From Acanthacorydalis orientalis (lineage: Eukaryota > Arthropoda > Insecta > Megaloptera > Corydalidae): a stretch of 64,000 nt of DNA. Location: the NCBI GenBank assembly GCA_034766995.1, contig CM068322.1, forward strand, positions 14,775,810-14,839,809, given 5' to 3'. The notes beneath the pieces were generated by a model, which searched no databases, was not told the DNA's origin, and was given only the letters and a program-made list of their open reading frames with translations. Made by a program: the position numbers and the translations under genes. Shown here piece by piece: positions 28,046-38,626 of the stretch. Positions within the stretch are counted from its first letter, which is position 1. Every line of letters begins with the position of its first letter.

Positions 28046-28617
28046 TTTAAATGCGTCCAGTACCAAGCAGCGTCGGATGGAAACTGGAAGTCAAATTTTG
28101 TGTTAAAATTCGATGCGTTACGGTCTCTAATGTGCGTTAGTGTATTGAAAGCAATTCGTGTGGGTTTTTGCGAAACGATGCGATCCGTTCAAATGTGCGC
28201 GGGCCTTTAATGAAATGTTTATCCTATAAATAAACCAATTTGATAAATATTATTACAATTTATATACGTGTATACTTCAACTAAGTTTGATTTCCTAGTA
28301 TGAAAAAATTAACATAAATAACTGTTTTTTTATGGTTGAATAATTAATGCACCAAAACTATAATCTAAAATACAGCACTGTGTCAACAAAATTTACTTGG
28401 AGTTAAAATCTTTGACAGTTAATCGAGAATCGTAGTGCCAACAGAGCAATAATAAATTTTAGAAAGTATTGTTTTTGGTAGCTTTGGTAGTAAGTCAAAA
28501 TATAGTGAAATGACTATGTCAAATTGTATTGTCAAAAGCCAATTTTTTTGATTAATACATTTAATATATACATACGTAACTTTTGTAATCATATGTATAA
28601 AGAATTACATTAAAAAC

Positions 28618-29479
28618 ATGAGTTATACTGAAAAACATGAACTTTTTTCTAAAGAAGAATGGATGACTCGTTTAGAAGCAATACCTATTCATAGAACAGA
28701 TATGAATAAGTTAATAATGAATTATTTGGTTACAGGTGATTTTGCTCAGTATTTGATATTATTTTCATATAAATAATTGACAGTACTATTATTTCAGAAG
28801 GATTCAAAGAGGCAGCAGAAAAGTTTCAACAAGAATCTGGAGTACAACCATCTGTAGATTTGAATACTTTGGATGATCGTATTCGAATTCGTGATGCTGT
28901 TCAAAACGGCCGTGTTCAAGAAGCAATGACACTCGTGAATCAATTACACCCCGAATTATTAGACAATGATAGATATTTATATTTTCATTTACAGGTACAA
29001 CTTATATTAAAAATAATAATACATTTTTACAAATAGTTATTTTACAGCAACTACAGCTGATAGAATTAATACGTGAAGGACGAGTAGAAAGTGCATTACA
29101 TTATGCACAATGGCAGTTGAGTGAAACTGGTCATTCTCAACCTGGAGCTTTACATGAACTCGAACGTACTCTTGCTCTTCTAGCATTTGCACAACCTGAA
29201 AATTCTCCCTTTGCCGATCTTCTTTCGCCCGCACATAGACAAAAGGTTGCAATTCAAATATATGAAAATTATATTCGAAATGATTAACAGTAATATTTTT
29301 AGATTGCAAGTGAGTTAAATGCAGCAATTTTGAAAATAGAAAATCAAGATTCCACATCACCAAAATTATCCACTTTACTTAAAACTATTTTGTGGGCTCA
29401 AGATAATTTAGATCAAAAAAAAGTAAAGTATCCAAAAATGTCTGATCTTTGCTCAGCTACTATTGAAGCAACTAAATAA
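28618..29479 (+). CDS. GID8: GID8 homologue, CTLH E3 ligase scaffold subunit
   Basis: Four exons, 28618-28735, 28798-28994, 29048-29245 and 29303-29479, encode 229 residues, essentially the family length. After [13 protein letters not shown] comes a LisH motif ([19 protein letters not shown]), then a CTLH region ([18 protein letters not shown]) and the C-terminal CRA part ([20 protein letters not shown]), ending with the near-invariant WAQ(D/N)-type [14 protein letters not shown]8 (TWA1) is the central scaffold of the CTLH/GID ubiquitin ligase. It binds RanBP9-type and MAEA/RMND5-type partners. Splice sites are canonical. Confidence 0.96.
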
Positions 29480-30076
29480 TATATTTATTATTAATAAGTA
29501 ATATTTAAATCTTAAATTAGGAATTGAAATGTTCATATATTACGAAGTATTTATATTATGAAATGTTAAAATTTAAGGTATTTTTTTTAACTAATTTTGT
29601 GTATAATCCTTGTTATAAATATATAAATTAATAAGTAATGTTTTATATTTTTTGGTAATATCTTTATTGGTTCATTAGTAGTTTATTATGTAATATTAGT
29701 ATTTTTTTTCTATTAATACTAGTATAAAATTTTCATCCATAAAATTAAATATATGTGAATATAATTAAAAGTATTCAATAAATTACAAAAAACAAATTTA
29801 TAAATGATATTCTATAGTATTTCATTATGTAATTTTGAATTTTAATAAAAATATTTACACATGCATTCATATCATTTCAATTCAATTACAATACATTCTT
29901 CTTACTTGAAAATTTATAAAAAATATAGATATAAAAATCTAAATCTCAAAATTTTAATTATAGTCATGATGAATTTATAGTTAAATAAGGTTCATACTTT
30001 TATGTACAATACAGTTTAACAAGCATTACTGTAAATATACAAATTTTATTCAAAATTTGCAATACACTTCTTAACA
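29480..30076. other. Convergent 3' region of GID8 and NUP35
   Basis: A 600-base AT-rich spacer between two stop codons facing each other. It should contain both 3' UTRs; AATAAA-like signals occur on both strands. Nothing else was seen. Confidence 0.7.
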
Positions 30077-31184
30077 CTACCATCCGAATACATATTCCAT
30101 AGCTTTTGTAACAATTCCTGTTGATTTTTGTGGTACCTGTGGTGTAGACAATTCATTAGTTATATTTGATTGGTTCTGAGGAGATAAAAATGACTGAGTA
30201 AGGTGTCTTGCTCTGTTTGGTGTTGCTACACAACGAATATTATAACTAGTATTGATGTTGCTATGATCCTCAATAAAAGAACTTAAATTTTCTTTGTGTT
30301 CATTGGGTTCATATGGAATAACACCAATCATAATACTATTTAATAAAATTTTACCATTTAGTGTAATAGCTTTTTCAGCATCAATTTGACTAGAATACTT
30401 TAAATGTAACCAATTTCCTTGATTTGGAATTCTTTTATCTGTAAAATTTAAAAGTAAATAAAAGATTATTTATTTATATATATATATTATTTCAAAATAT
30501 TTACTAACCAACAATACTACCACACTGAGAAAATTGTTTTATTATCATATTTATACACGATGGTGCGAATCCAAATACAGTAACCCAATTGTTTGATGAA
30601 TTTTGATTAAAACTAACATTACTATTATACAATTGTGAAAAATTTGGTTTTGGTAAACTTTGATTTACATCCAATTGTGTAGGTCTATTTTTTGTCACAC
30701 TACTTACTAAATTATCATTTTTCGGTGTGTTATAAACAGAAGTTTCTTGGAAAGAACTGTTTTTTAATACATCTTTTTGTTCATATTTATATCTAAAAAT
30801 GAAAAGAAAAAACAATTAAACATCTACATTAATATAAGTTTTTACAAGTATGTACTTTGCATCTAAAGTATCAAATAGTCCTTGGACTGGTGGTCCAGTC
30901 TTTTCTGTCGTTACAAATTTTGTATTATTCAAACTTGGAGTTTCTTGAATAGTAAAAGAATTTGAAAATAAACTTTGTTTATGAAACACTCCTTCTGGTA
31001 TTTCTTGAAGCGAGTTCGACAATGTTAATGAAGTTTTAGTTTGTGAGAGGTTAGTATGCCGAGGTCTTGGAGTGGATGTCAACAGTTGTTCTCCCATTAA
31101 ATATGCTGGTAAGAAAGGCGAGCCAAAATTTGCTGGATTACTAGTTGGACTTTGTACAGGGCTTCCCAAAGTCATTGGTTCCAT
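30077..31184 (-). CDS. NUP35: Nucleoporin NUP35/Nup53
   Basis: Three exons, 30856-31184, 30509-30792 and 30077-30438, give 324 residues. The family start MEPMTLGSPVQSP is followed by FLPAYLMGE. The RRM-like MPPN domain runs from about 179 to 255 (WVTVFGFAPSCINMIIKQF, then GNWLHLKYSS and IMIGVIPY). The protein ends with a short amphipathic segment TKAMEYVFGW, matching the C-terminal membrane-binding helix of Nup53. The middle is disordered and Ser/Asn-rich. The protein links the inner ring of the nuclear pore (Nup155, Nup93) to the pore membrane and dimerises through the MPPN domain. Confidence 0.95.
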
Positions 31185-31580
31185 TCTGAAAAATCAACCA
31201 GCTATACATTAACAAATATGAATTAACAAATTTTATATATATATATATATATATAAATATACATATACAAAACTAAATACCTATTGTTTATTTTAGAGTA
31301 AGAAATATAATAAAAAAAAAAATTAATTTTAACAATGAAGGGAAAGATTAAAAAAAATAAATTCACGAGCAGTTACAATTTTAAATCAGTTCTTAGGACA
31401 CTGTTATTTGTCACCATAATTTTTACTTACGGGTTGTTAGCTATGAATTAATGTTACCAACATTAAAATTTACTTTTTTTTATCGTTTGTTACGTGTAAT
31501 TTGTAACTTTTATTAAAATATATATATATATATATAATTTAATATATGTTATGTAAATGGAATGCTCTTGAAATTAACTA

Positions 31581-31610
31581 TCACTAAAGTCCTTAAAGTA
31601 AACTATTACC
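31581..31610. repeat. Solo end of the same foldback family
   Basis: The 30 bases TCACTAAAGTCC...AACTATTACC are an exact inverted copy of 31813-31842. No matching partner arm lies to the left, so it is a truncated copy. Alternatively it is one edge of a composite insertion that includes the 200 bases between the two. Confidence 0.8.
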
Positions 31611-31812
31611 AAAAACGTCATCACGCCGTCGAAATCTAGGAACTTCACCAAAATTTTATATAAAATCTTCCTCAACGATTGCCTGAAATTCTACGTGGGT
31701 AAACAGAAGTTTCTTCTTTTCATTGACTCCTGGGGAGGTTAACTAAGCCTGAATTATACAATGCGATCTTCCAGAATGATAATAAAATACCGACTTGCAC
31801 TGTGAAAGTTAT

Positions 31813-31972
31813 GGTAATAGTTTACTTTAAGGACTTTAGTGAAAAGGCACTTTAAAAATTCAAATTTCTTGCAAAATCGATTAATTACAATGTGATGTAA
31901 TTAATCGATTTAGCAAGAAATTTAAAATTTCAAAGTGTGTTTTCACAAAAGTCCTTAAAGTAAACTATTACC
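31813..31972. mobile_element. 160-base palindromic foldback element with 8-base duplication
   Basis: The ends GGTAATAGTTTACTTTAAGG and CCTTAAAGTAAACTATTACC are exact mirror images over 20 bases, and the two arms continue to pair for about 78 bases. AAAGTTAT occurs on both sides (31805-31812 and 31973-31980), a perfect 8-base target duplication as made by hAT or P-type transposases. The arm sequence matches the outer arms of the much longer element at 61022-62029. It has no coding capacity. Confidence 0.85.
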
Positions 31973-32686
31973 AAAGTTATTCCTCCATAGTGCACACCTC
32001 TTGTTCAACTCTGTGACGTTTATTTTTACAGGCAGGTGAAAAATTTAACAAAGAAAATACAAAATTGTGCTTATTTAATTGAACAGGAACGAGAAATTAA
32101 TTCCCACGAAGATTGCATAAAAATCCAATCAGTAGTTCATTACAAACTACTATCTCCGATATTTGAAAATATGATCCAATATGCCTGATACGCTTCAAAA
32201 CTTTCCAACGAAAGAGATATCTTTTTGAATGTAAATGAGGTTTGCTTTCCAACGGAACTTTTGAAAACATCTTGTAAAAATCATCATTCATTTGTTGTGT
32301 GAAACGTCGAGATATATTTTTTTCATATTTCTATGACAATTATCATTCTGAATCCTGTACATAAAGTTTAAAAAAATATAAAAACATTGATTGTGAACAA
32401 TATTCTGGTGTTTTATTTCTTGATCATAAAAATCCATGAAGGAATTTTATCCTTTTCTCTATATACAATATTCCATGGAATATAATATGTGAATACTTTA
32501 ATATATGAATATGTTTGTGAAATAATGTAAAAAATTAAAAAAGTTTAATAAAAAAAATCATTTCTGATATAAAATTGTAAAAGTTAAAAGATCATTTTTC
32601 AAAAAAAAAATAGCAAAAAAATATTTTATCTATTTAAATTTTTAGATAAAATATATTAAACATTAAAGGGAAGAAAAAAATATATA

Positions 32687-32756
32687 CGGACTGCAAGAAT
32701 TGAATCTGACACATCGGTCTCGTGAAACCGGTAGTCGACCACTTAGCTATTAAGTT
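32687..32756 (-). tRNA. Degenerate tRNA-like sequence (pseudogene or SINE head)
   Basis: On the minus strand, TAGCTAAGTGG (32739-32749) fits the pol III box A consensus, and ATTCAATTC (32697-32705) fits box B apart from its first base, at normal tRNA spacing. A T7 run follows downstream, as for a pol III terminator. The anticodon arm can form CGGTT/GACCG but with a six-base loop, and the acceptor and T stems pair badly. It is therefore not called as a working tRNA and no anticodon is assigned. Confidence 0.35.
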
Positions 32757-33339
32757 AGTTGACTACGGTAGAAAATCTTTTTCTTATAAACTGTTGTGAA
32801 AAATTTGAAACCTTTTTTCAAAAATGGCTAGATAGTACAAGTTAGTACGTTACTATATTAATACCTTTGGAATATCCTACCACCACACAGTTTGGTACAA
32901 AACTCAATTTCCAAGGTCGTTTCCTCCCCTTCTTAGTTAAAATAACACACATCTTACAAAAAAATCCTGGCTACATCACTGGTCATAATACACACATATG
33001 TATGTTAACAAATTTTGTTGCTAATATATATTCTATCTTCATATGAAAGTTTTTTTACAAAATACACATTTGTACTGATTGTATCAAAAGATAAACTTGA
33101 TATATTTTACAATATCAGTTAATTTTAATGATTTTTTTTTCTACAAATATACTAACATAAAAAATATAATGCAATGTAATTTTTATGCTCATAATTACTA
33201 TCCATTACTTAAAAGAATAGTCACTCTTACTAACAATCAGTATTACACAAAATATAACAAATTGGGTTAATTTAAAGACAGTATGTTAATTTATTTAAAG
33301 GATTAAATTACAAATAAATACAATAATATTTCAAGTGTA

Positions 33340-33444
33340 TTAAGATCTTATTTTATTTTCCACATTATTGCAAAGAGCTTTAAGTTCCTAAAAATAAAAA
33401 TTATGTATAAATCTAAATCTTCATTTAAATATGTATTTGTGTAC

Positions 33445-33506
<62 letters not shown>

Positions 33507-34336
33507 CCTACTTGTGCAAATTTATCATCTTCTGAAATTTCTGCACCTGTACTACTTAAATTGATTTCACTAACTCTTGTTTCTCTTAAGTTATTGTTTG
33601 GACTGCCAAGTGTATTACAATAGATTGCTGCATTTGATTTCTAATAAGACAAGATTATTTATTATAATACAAAAGTAAATAACTTAATTTTTATAATAAA
33701 GAACATTTAAAAAAAATAATATCATACAACAACATTTGTAAATTCTAAAATACTGACCATTATTCATAATAATATTAACAAAATAGCTTTTATAATGAAT
33801 TGGAATTAATTAAAATGCAATAATTTAAAAAAAACTTAAGATACTTACTACTAATTGTTCAACAAATTGTTCTGCTGCTGCTTCTCTTTCTTCCTCATTA
33901 TAATCATTTTCATAATAATAACCATGCTCATCATCATACTCTAAATATGCAACAAAGAGTATTTTAATTATATTTTATTAGTTTATATTAATATTTTAAA
34001 ATAAAATATTTTTAAAAATAAATATGTTACCTCTGTCATCAGCTGTAATGCTTGGATCTGGCTGTTCTGCATACAAATCATCTTCATCAAACTAAAAAAC
34101 AAAATATTTCATTGATTTTTTACAAATAAATCACTGTACACCATAAGAAAATATTATTAATTTATAATTAGCAAAAATACCACAATTATAATTATAAATG
34201 TATTGAATTTTGTATATAAAACTTATTTAAATCAATTACTTACATCTTCTCTTTTAATACTTGTTTCATATTCTTCATCATATGGTTCAGGTTGTTCAGC
34301 ATAAAGGGCATCTTCTTCAAAACTAAACAATTATTA

Positions 34337-34386
<50 letters not shown>

Positions 34387-35221
34387 TATATATATATATA
34401 TATATATATGCATGCATGCACGCACTCACGCACACACATATACTGAAACAGAACAGTTTATAAAATATTTTACAAAAGTGCTTTGAAAATTAAAATATAA
34501 TGTTAAATATATATTTTTGTAATTTAATCCTGTCCCATATTACTATTTTACTTACTGTTCCTCATCACTATGTACTTCTTCTTTTACAGAAGACATTAAA
34601 CTTGGTCCTGATAAACCTATACTGCTTCTGTCTGATAAAGAATCTGCTTCTTTTTTTATTAATTTTTCATTTATAGGTCCTACATTTATATTAGATTGTG
34701 ATTTTTTCATTTCACTCAGTGCTGCGGCCTAAGATTAATATTACATAATATATAGTATTACGTTACTAGATTTTAATGTATAAAAATCATATGAAAAATA
34801 TACCGCAGATTTCACTTCGCCTGGTACACCAACAGAAGCTTTAAACCGTCTAAATCGAACATTTAAACTTTGTTCACCCACCATAGCTCCATGCGTTTCT
34901 CGCAACATTCTAATTGCATCCTCAACTGTATTACATCGCACAAATGCATACCTGAAAAAAATTAAATTTTGAAGATTTGTACTAAAAAAATGAAATGTAA
35001 TGTATGAACAATTAATTAAGCAACTAATATACAAAAGAACCTTGTTTTTTTTATTTTATCTGATGGTCCTATATCTACTCGAGCTCCTTTATACAAAGTT
35101 TTAATTTTATCTGCAGGTGTATTTAAACTTATATTACCAACAAACAACATATACCTGAAATTAAAGACATATTTTTAATATAAAACAAATATACCTAATA
35201 TATATATATATATGCATATAC

Positions 35222-35270
<49 letters not shown>

Positions 35271-35276
35271 CATACA

Positions 35277-35358
<82 letters not shown>

Positions 35359-35481
35359 TATATACATATATACATATATATAAACATATACATATGCTAT
35401 ACATATACATATGATATACATATACATACATATATATATACATATATATATATATATACATATACATACATATATATATAC

Positions 35482-35574
<93 letters not shown>

Positions 35575-37021
35575 GTTTTTCACTGAAAACAAATTTTTTG
35601 AAGCAAAATTCAAAAAAATTATTTATATGTAGTGTAAAAAAATATGTAAATTATAGATGATTTTTTGATTGATTTATCATAAAAATAAAATATTGGTTGG
35701 TATTTTGATTATTTATAACAATAATAAGGAATAATAATCCAGATACAGCTAAAAACATTCTTAAATGTAACAAATTATTTTGTAGATCTAAGAAACTGAT
35801 TTATTTTGTTCAAAAAGTTAAACTCTATCAACTGTAAAATTAATAATTGAAAAAACATACGGATCAATATCTTCTGCTTTATCAGTTCGTTTACAAGTTT
35901 CATGTTTTAGTTCCACTTTTAATTTACCTTCACCAAAACACTGTTTTCTTAACAAAGTCATTGTTTCTTCTACATTAGCATCATCACTCAATTGTACAAA
36001 ACAAGATCTTAAAAATAAAATAATTTTACAAACATATTAATATACTTAAACATGTTTACACATAATACCTTGGAGTGGATGGTTGCCTGAAATATACTTT
36101 AGTAATTGCAGGATGAAAACTATGTACCATTTCTCTATCTAATGGAGGATCTGGAAACCATATAACTAACTGTTTACTTTTAGCTGCTAATTCATTTTCA
36201 CACTAAAATAAACACATAAAATAACATACAAAAGATACCTAGAAATACACTTGTTATATTTATATTAATATTTTTTTTATAATTAGTAAATTATAATGGA
36301 AAACACTACAAATAACATAAAGTAAAAACCTCCAAGGCTCTTATGGAATCCTCAATATTAATAGGTTTTGAAACATTTTCGGTGGTATTTTTTTTCTTTT
36401 TTTTGGGAAATGTAACTAAATTTTTAACAAAATGTCCTTCTTCATATCCAGATGGTCCCGCAGGTCTTACTAAATAAGATTCTGGTGTTGTCCAAATTCC
36501 AGGCGGTCGACCTAATGAAGAATCTGGAGTATAAACTTTTGGATTCGGTGTTCTATTCCAATGTTCCTGACTATAACAACATACTCAGTTTGAATCAAAA
36601 GTAATACTGAGAAGAGATATATTAAATATTCATAATTATCAACTAGTCATTATATTTATAGCAGTGAATAAACTTATTATTCTATATATGTTTATTCAAA
36701 AACCGTAAACAATAAAAATATATTAAATAAAAAAAAGATTATATAATATATATTTATATGAATTTTTAATACATATCCTGTATTATTTTAAATCATTTTC
36801 ATTACTTACAAAAATTGTTGTGGTCGTATCATACCATAAACTTTTGGCAACATTGATCTTTGTTCTGAACTTATTGGAAGACCTCTATTCCAAGAACGTT
36901 CATTATGTTCCCAATGTGTATTTTGAAACCTAGGTAGGCCTCTTTTAGGTTTATTGTGTTCGTATCTTCGACTAGTATTGATTAACGGCATATTTGTGCT
37001 TTCTGGATACCTTCGCTTCAT
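33340..37021 (-). CDS. Two-RRM RNA-binding protein of unknown role
   Basis: Twelve exons close exactly in frame: 36810-37021, 36330-36570, 36069-36202, 35861-36007, 35041-35154, 34804-34951, 34556-34728, 34244-34322, 34031-34091, 33849-33940, 33512-33640 and 33340-33387. They encode 525 residues. The first ATG is at 37021. A basic Arg/Pro-rich N-terminus precedes an RRM-like fold at about 162-235 ([15 protein letters not shown]...SCFVQLSDD). A clearer RRM follows at about 246-320 with RNP2 MLFVGNIS and RNP1 RYAFVRC. The C-terminal half is acidic with a duplicated segment, [13 protein letters not shown] (391-403) and [13 protein letters not shown] (417-429), on neighbouring exons. I do not recognise the orthologue; RNA binding is inferred from the RRMs. 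Confidence 0.85.
35197..35574. repeat. Largest TA/TACATA microsatellite, in an intron
   Basis: About 375 bases of TA with frequent CA steps lie between exons 4 and 5 of the RRM gene. Open frames up to 150 codons through it are artefacts. Confidence 0.95.
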
Positions 37022-38097
37022 TTTAAAAAATGTATTCACTACTTAATAATTGATATAAGTATTAGAAACTGGACAAAATAATTATTGACACAAATAATAA
37101 CAGATCTTCGAAATTAAATTAATTTCACTTTTAAAATATAAAAATAAGCAATATTGAAAACAAGACTTGATTCACATAAACACATTTTATTTTGTATGTT
37201 TTATGTAGTATAAAATGTATTAGTCTTGTTTAAAAAACATCAGTAAATAAAAAAACTGACGTTTATAAGAAATGTCTATCAATACAATAAAAAAAAATCT
37301 TGTTTTATAGATTTAATGGCCAAAATTAAAAATAGAACTCTATATTAATTTTTTTAAATTGCTACTTATATTTACTCTCGCATATAATAAATTCTCAAAA
37401 TAATTATAAAAACTGATGATAAAAAAAAACCTAAAATTCCATAAAATTCTTTTTAACAGTCGTACACATTCCTCGAACTTGTCAAACAACTGACACTTAA
37501 AAATAACAGGAGTTTGACTATTGAAATGTTCAGGTTTCTAGCGGGACATTTAAAAGTCATATTTGTATGTACTTTTCATGTTGCTTTTCCAACAAAACAT
37601 ATAATTATTTATATGTTATTGGTTAAATTATCATTTTATACTTTTTAAAAGATTTTATTAAAGTGATAAACATAAATAAATATGTTTTTCATTATTATTT
37701 ATTTATTTTGAAAATAGATGATACAAAACATTAAGATATAATAAAAAATAGAAAATATAAATATGATATAGTTATTAATTTTCATTTTGTTCCCTGATTA
37801 AAAAAATATAAGTAATTGATATTATTATTTGTTGGATGATTTATTTGACTTTACTATCTAAAATTATAATCTAAATTAAAAACGGATGTACCTAAATAAC
37901 AACAAATTGAAATAACACTGAGCTGTATTAATTTATTTGAATATAATTTTCCTATAGTCTATTTTCATATTTATATTAATTGTTTGCATACTTTATTAAC
38001 AGTAAGTGTAAATTATAGTTCCTATACCTTCATTTAATTTAAAAATATGAATTATTAAACATATGAAACACAAATAATAATTTATCAGAAATTAATG

Positions 38098-38171
<74 letters not shown>

Positions 38172-38626
38172 GTAAAGTATTTATACCAATTTTTTGTTTT
38201 AATTAAACGCACGCTAGTTTAATTAAACGTATTTATAATTGATTGTTTATAAAACATTATTTATATGATACAATAAAAATTAATTTAAAAATTATCTGTA
38301 TAGAAAATTTGTCCAATAAAAAAATGTTTAAAATTATAACAAAATAATGATCCTGTCTGCAACAGTGACCTTTTAATCTTTGACATTTTGGACTTTAATT
38401 CCTTGAAAGATAACAAGGTCTTCACTTAATACAAATCAATTAAAAAGTACCATATTTGTTTATTTATTGTAGAAAGGATAGAAAGAGTACAAAATAAAGT
38501 CATTTTTTAATACTGAATTTCATAAGTATATCTATGATAATATTCATTTACGTCAATTGCTTTTTCTTGTTTTGTTATATCAAAGAAAACATTCAGTTGT
38601 AATTCATAAAGCATATTCGAAGCATC
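37022..38626. other. Divergent intergenic region, RRM gene and lipase
   Basis: 1.6 kb separates the two start codons. It holds one pure TA tract (38100-38167) and otherwise AT-rich DNA. A short open stretch at 38536-38604 reads like a signal peptide (MIIFIYVNCFFLFCY) but runs into a stop and does not join the lipase frame with any clear splice site. Confidence 0.6.

Larger units (their letters stand above)
26634..28209 (-). mobile_element. PIF/Harbinger DNA transposon, decayed
   Basis: Left TTA-AGGCTAACGCACATT (from 26634) mirrors right AATGTGCGCGGGCCT-TTA (to 28209). The inverted ends extend imperfectly for nearly 70 bases, including GCAAAAA(T/C)CCACACG. The 3-base TTA duplication fits PIF/Harbinger. 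The interior is notably richer in GC near its ends and holds a transposase remnant at its right side. The central part has no recognisable frame, so the element is dead. It occupies most of the space between FAM32A and GID8, starting 54 bases upstream of the FAM32A start codon. Confidence 0.82.
31185..33339. other. Intergenic interval with small repeats and relics
   Basis: Between NUP35 and the RRM gene lie a solo inverted-repeat end at 31581-31610, a complete 160-base palindromic element at 31813-31972 and a tRNA-like relic near 32687-32756. Patches at 31611-31812 and 32097-32291 have coding-like texture but no intact gene. The rest is AT-rich and featureless. Confidence 0.6.
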
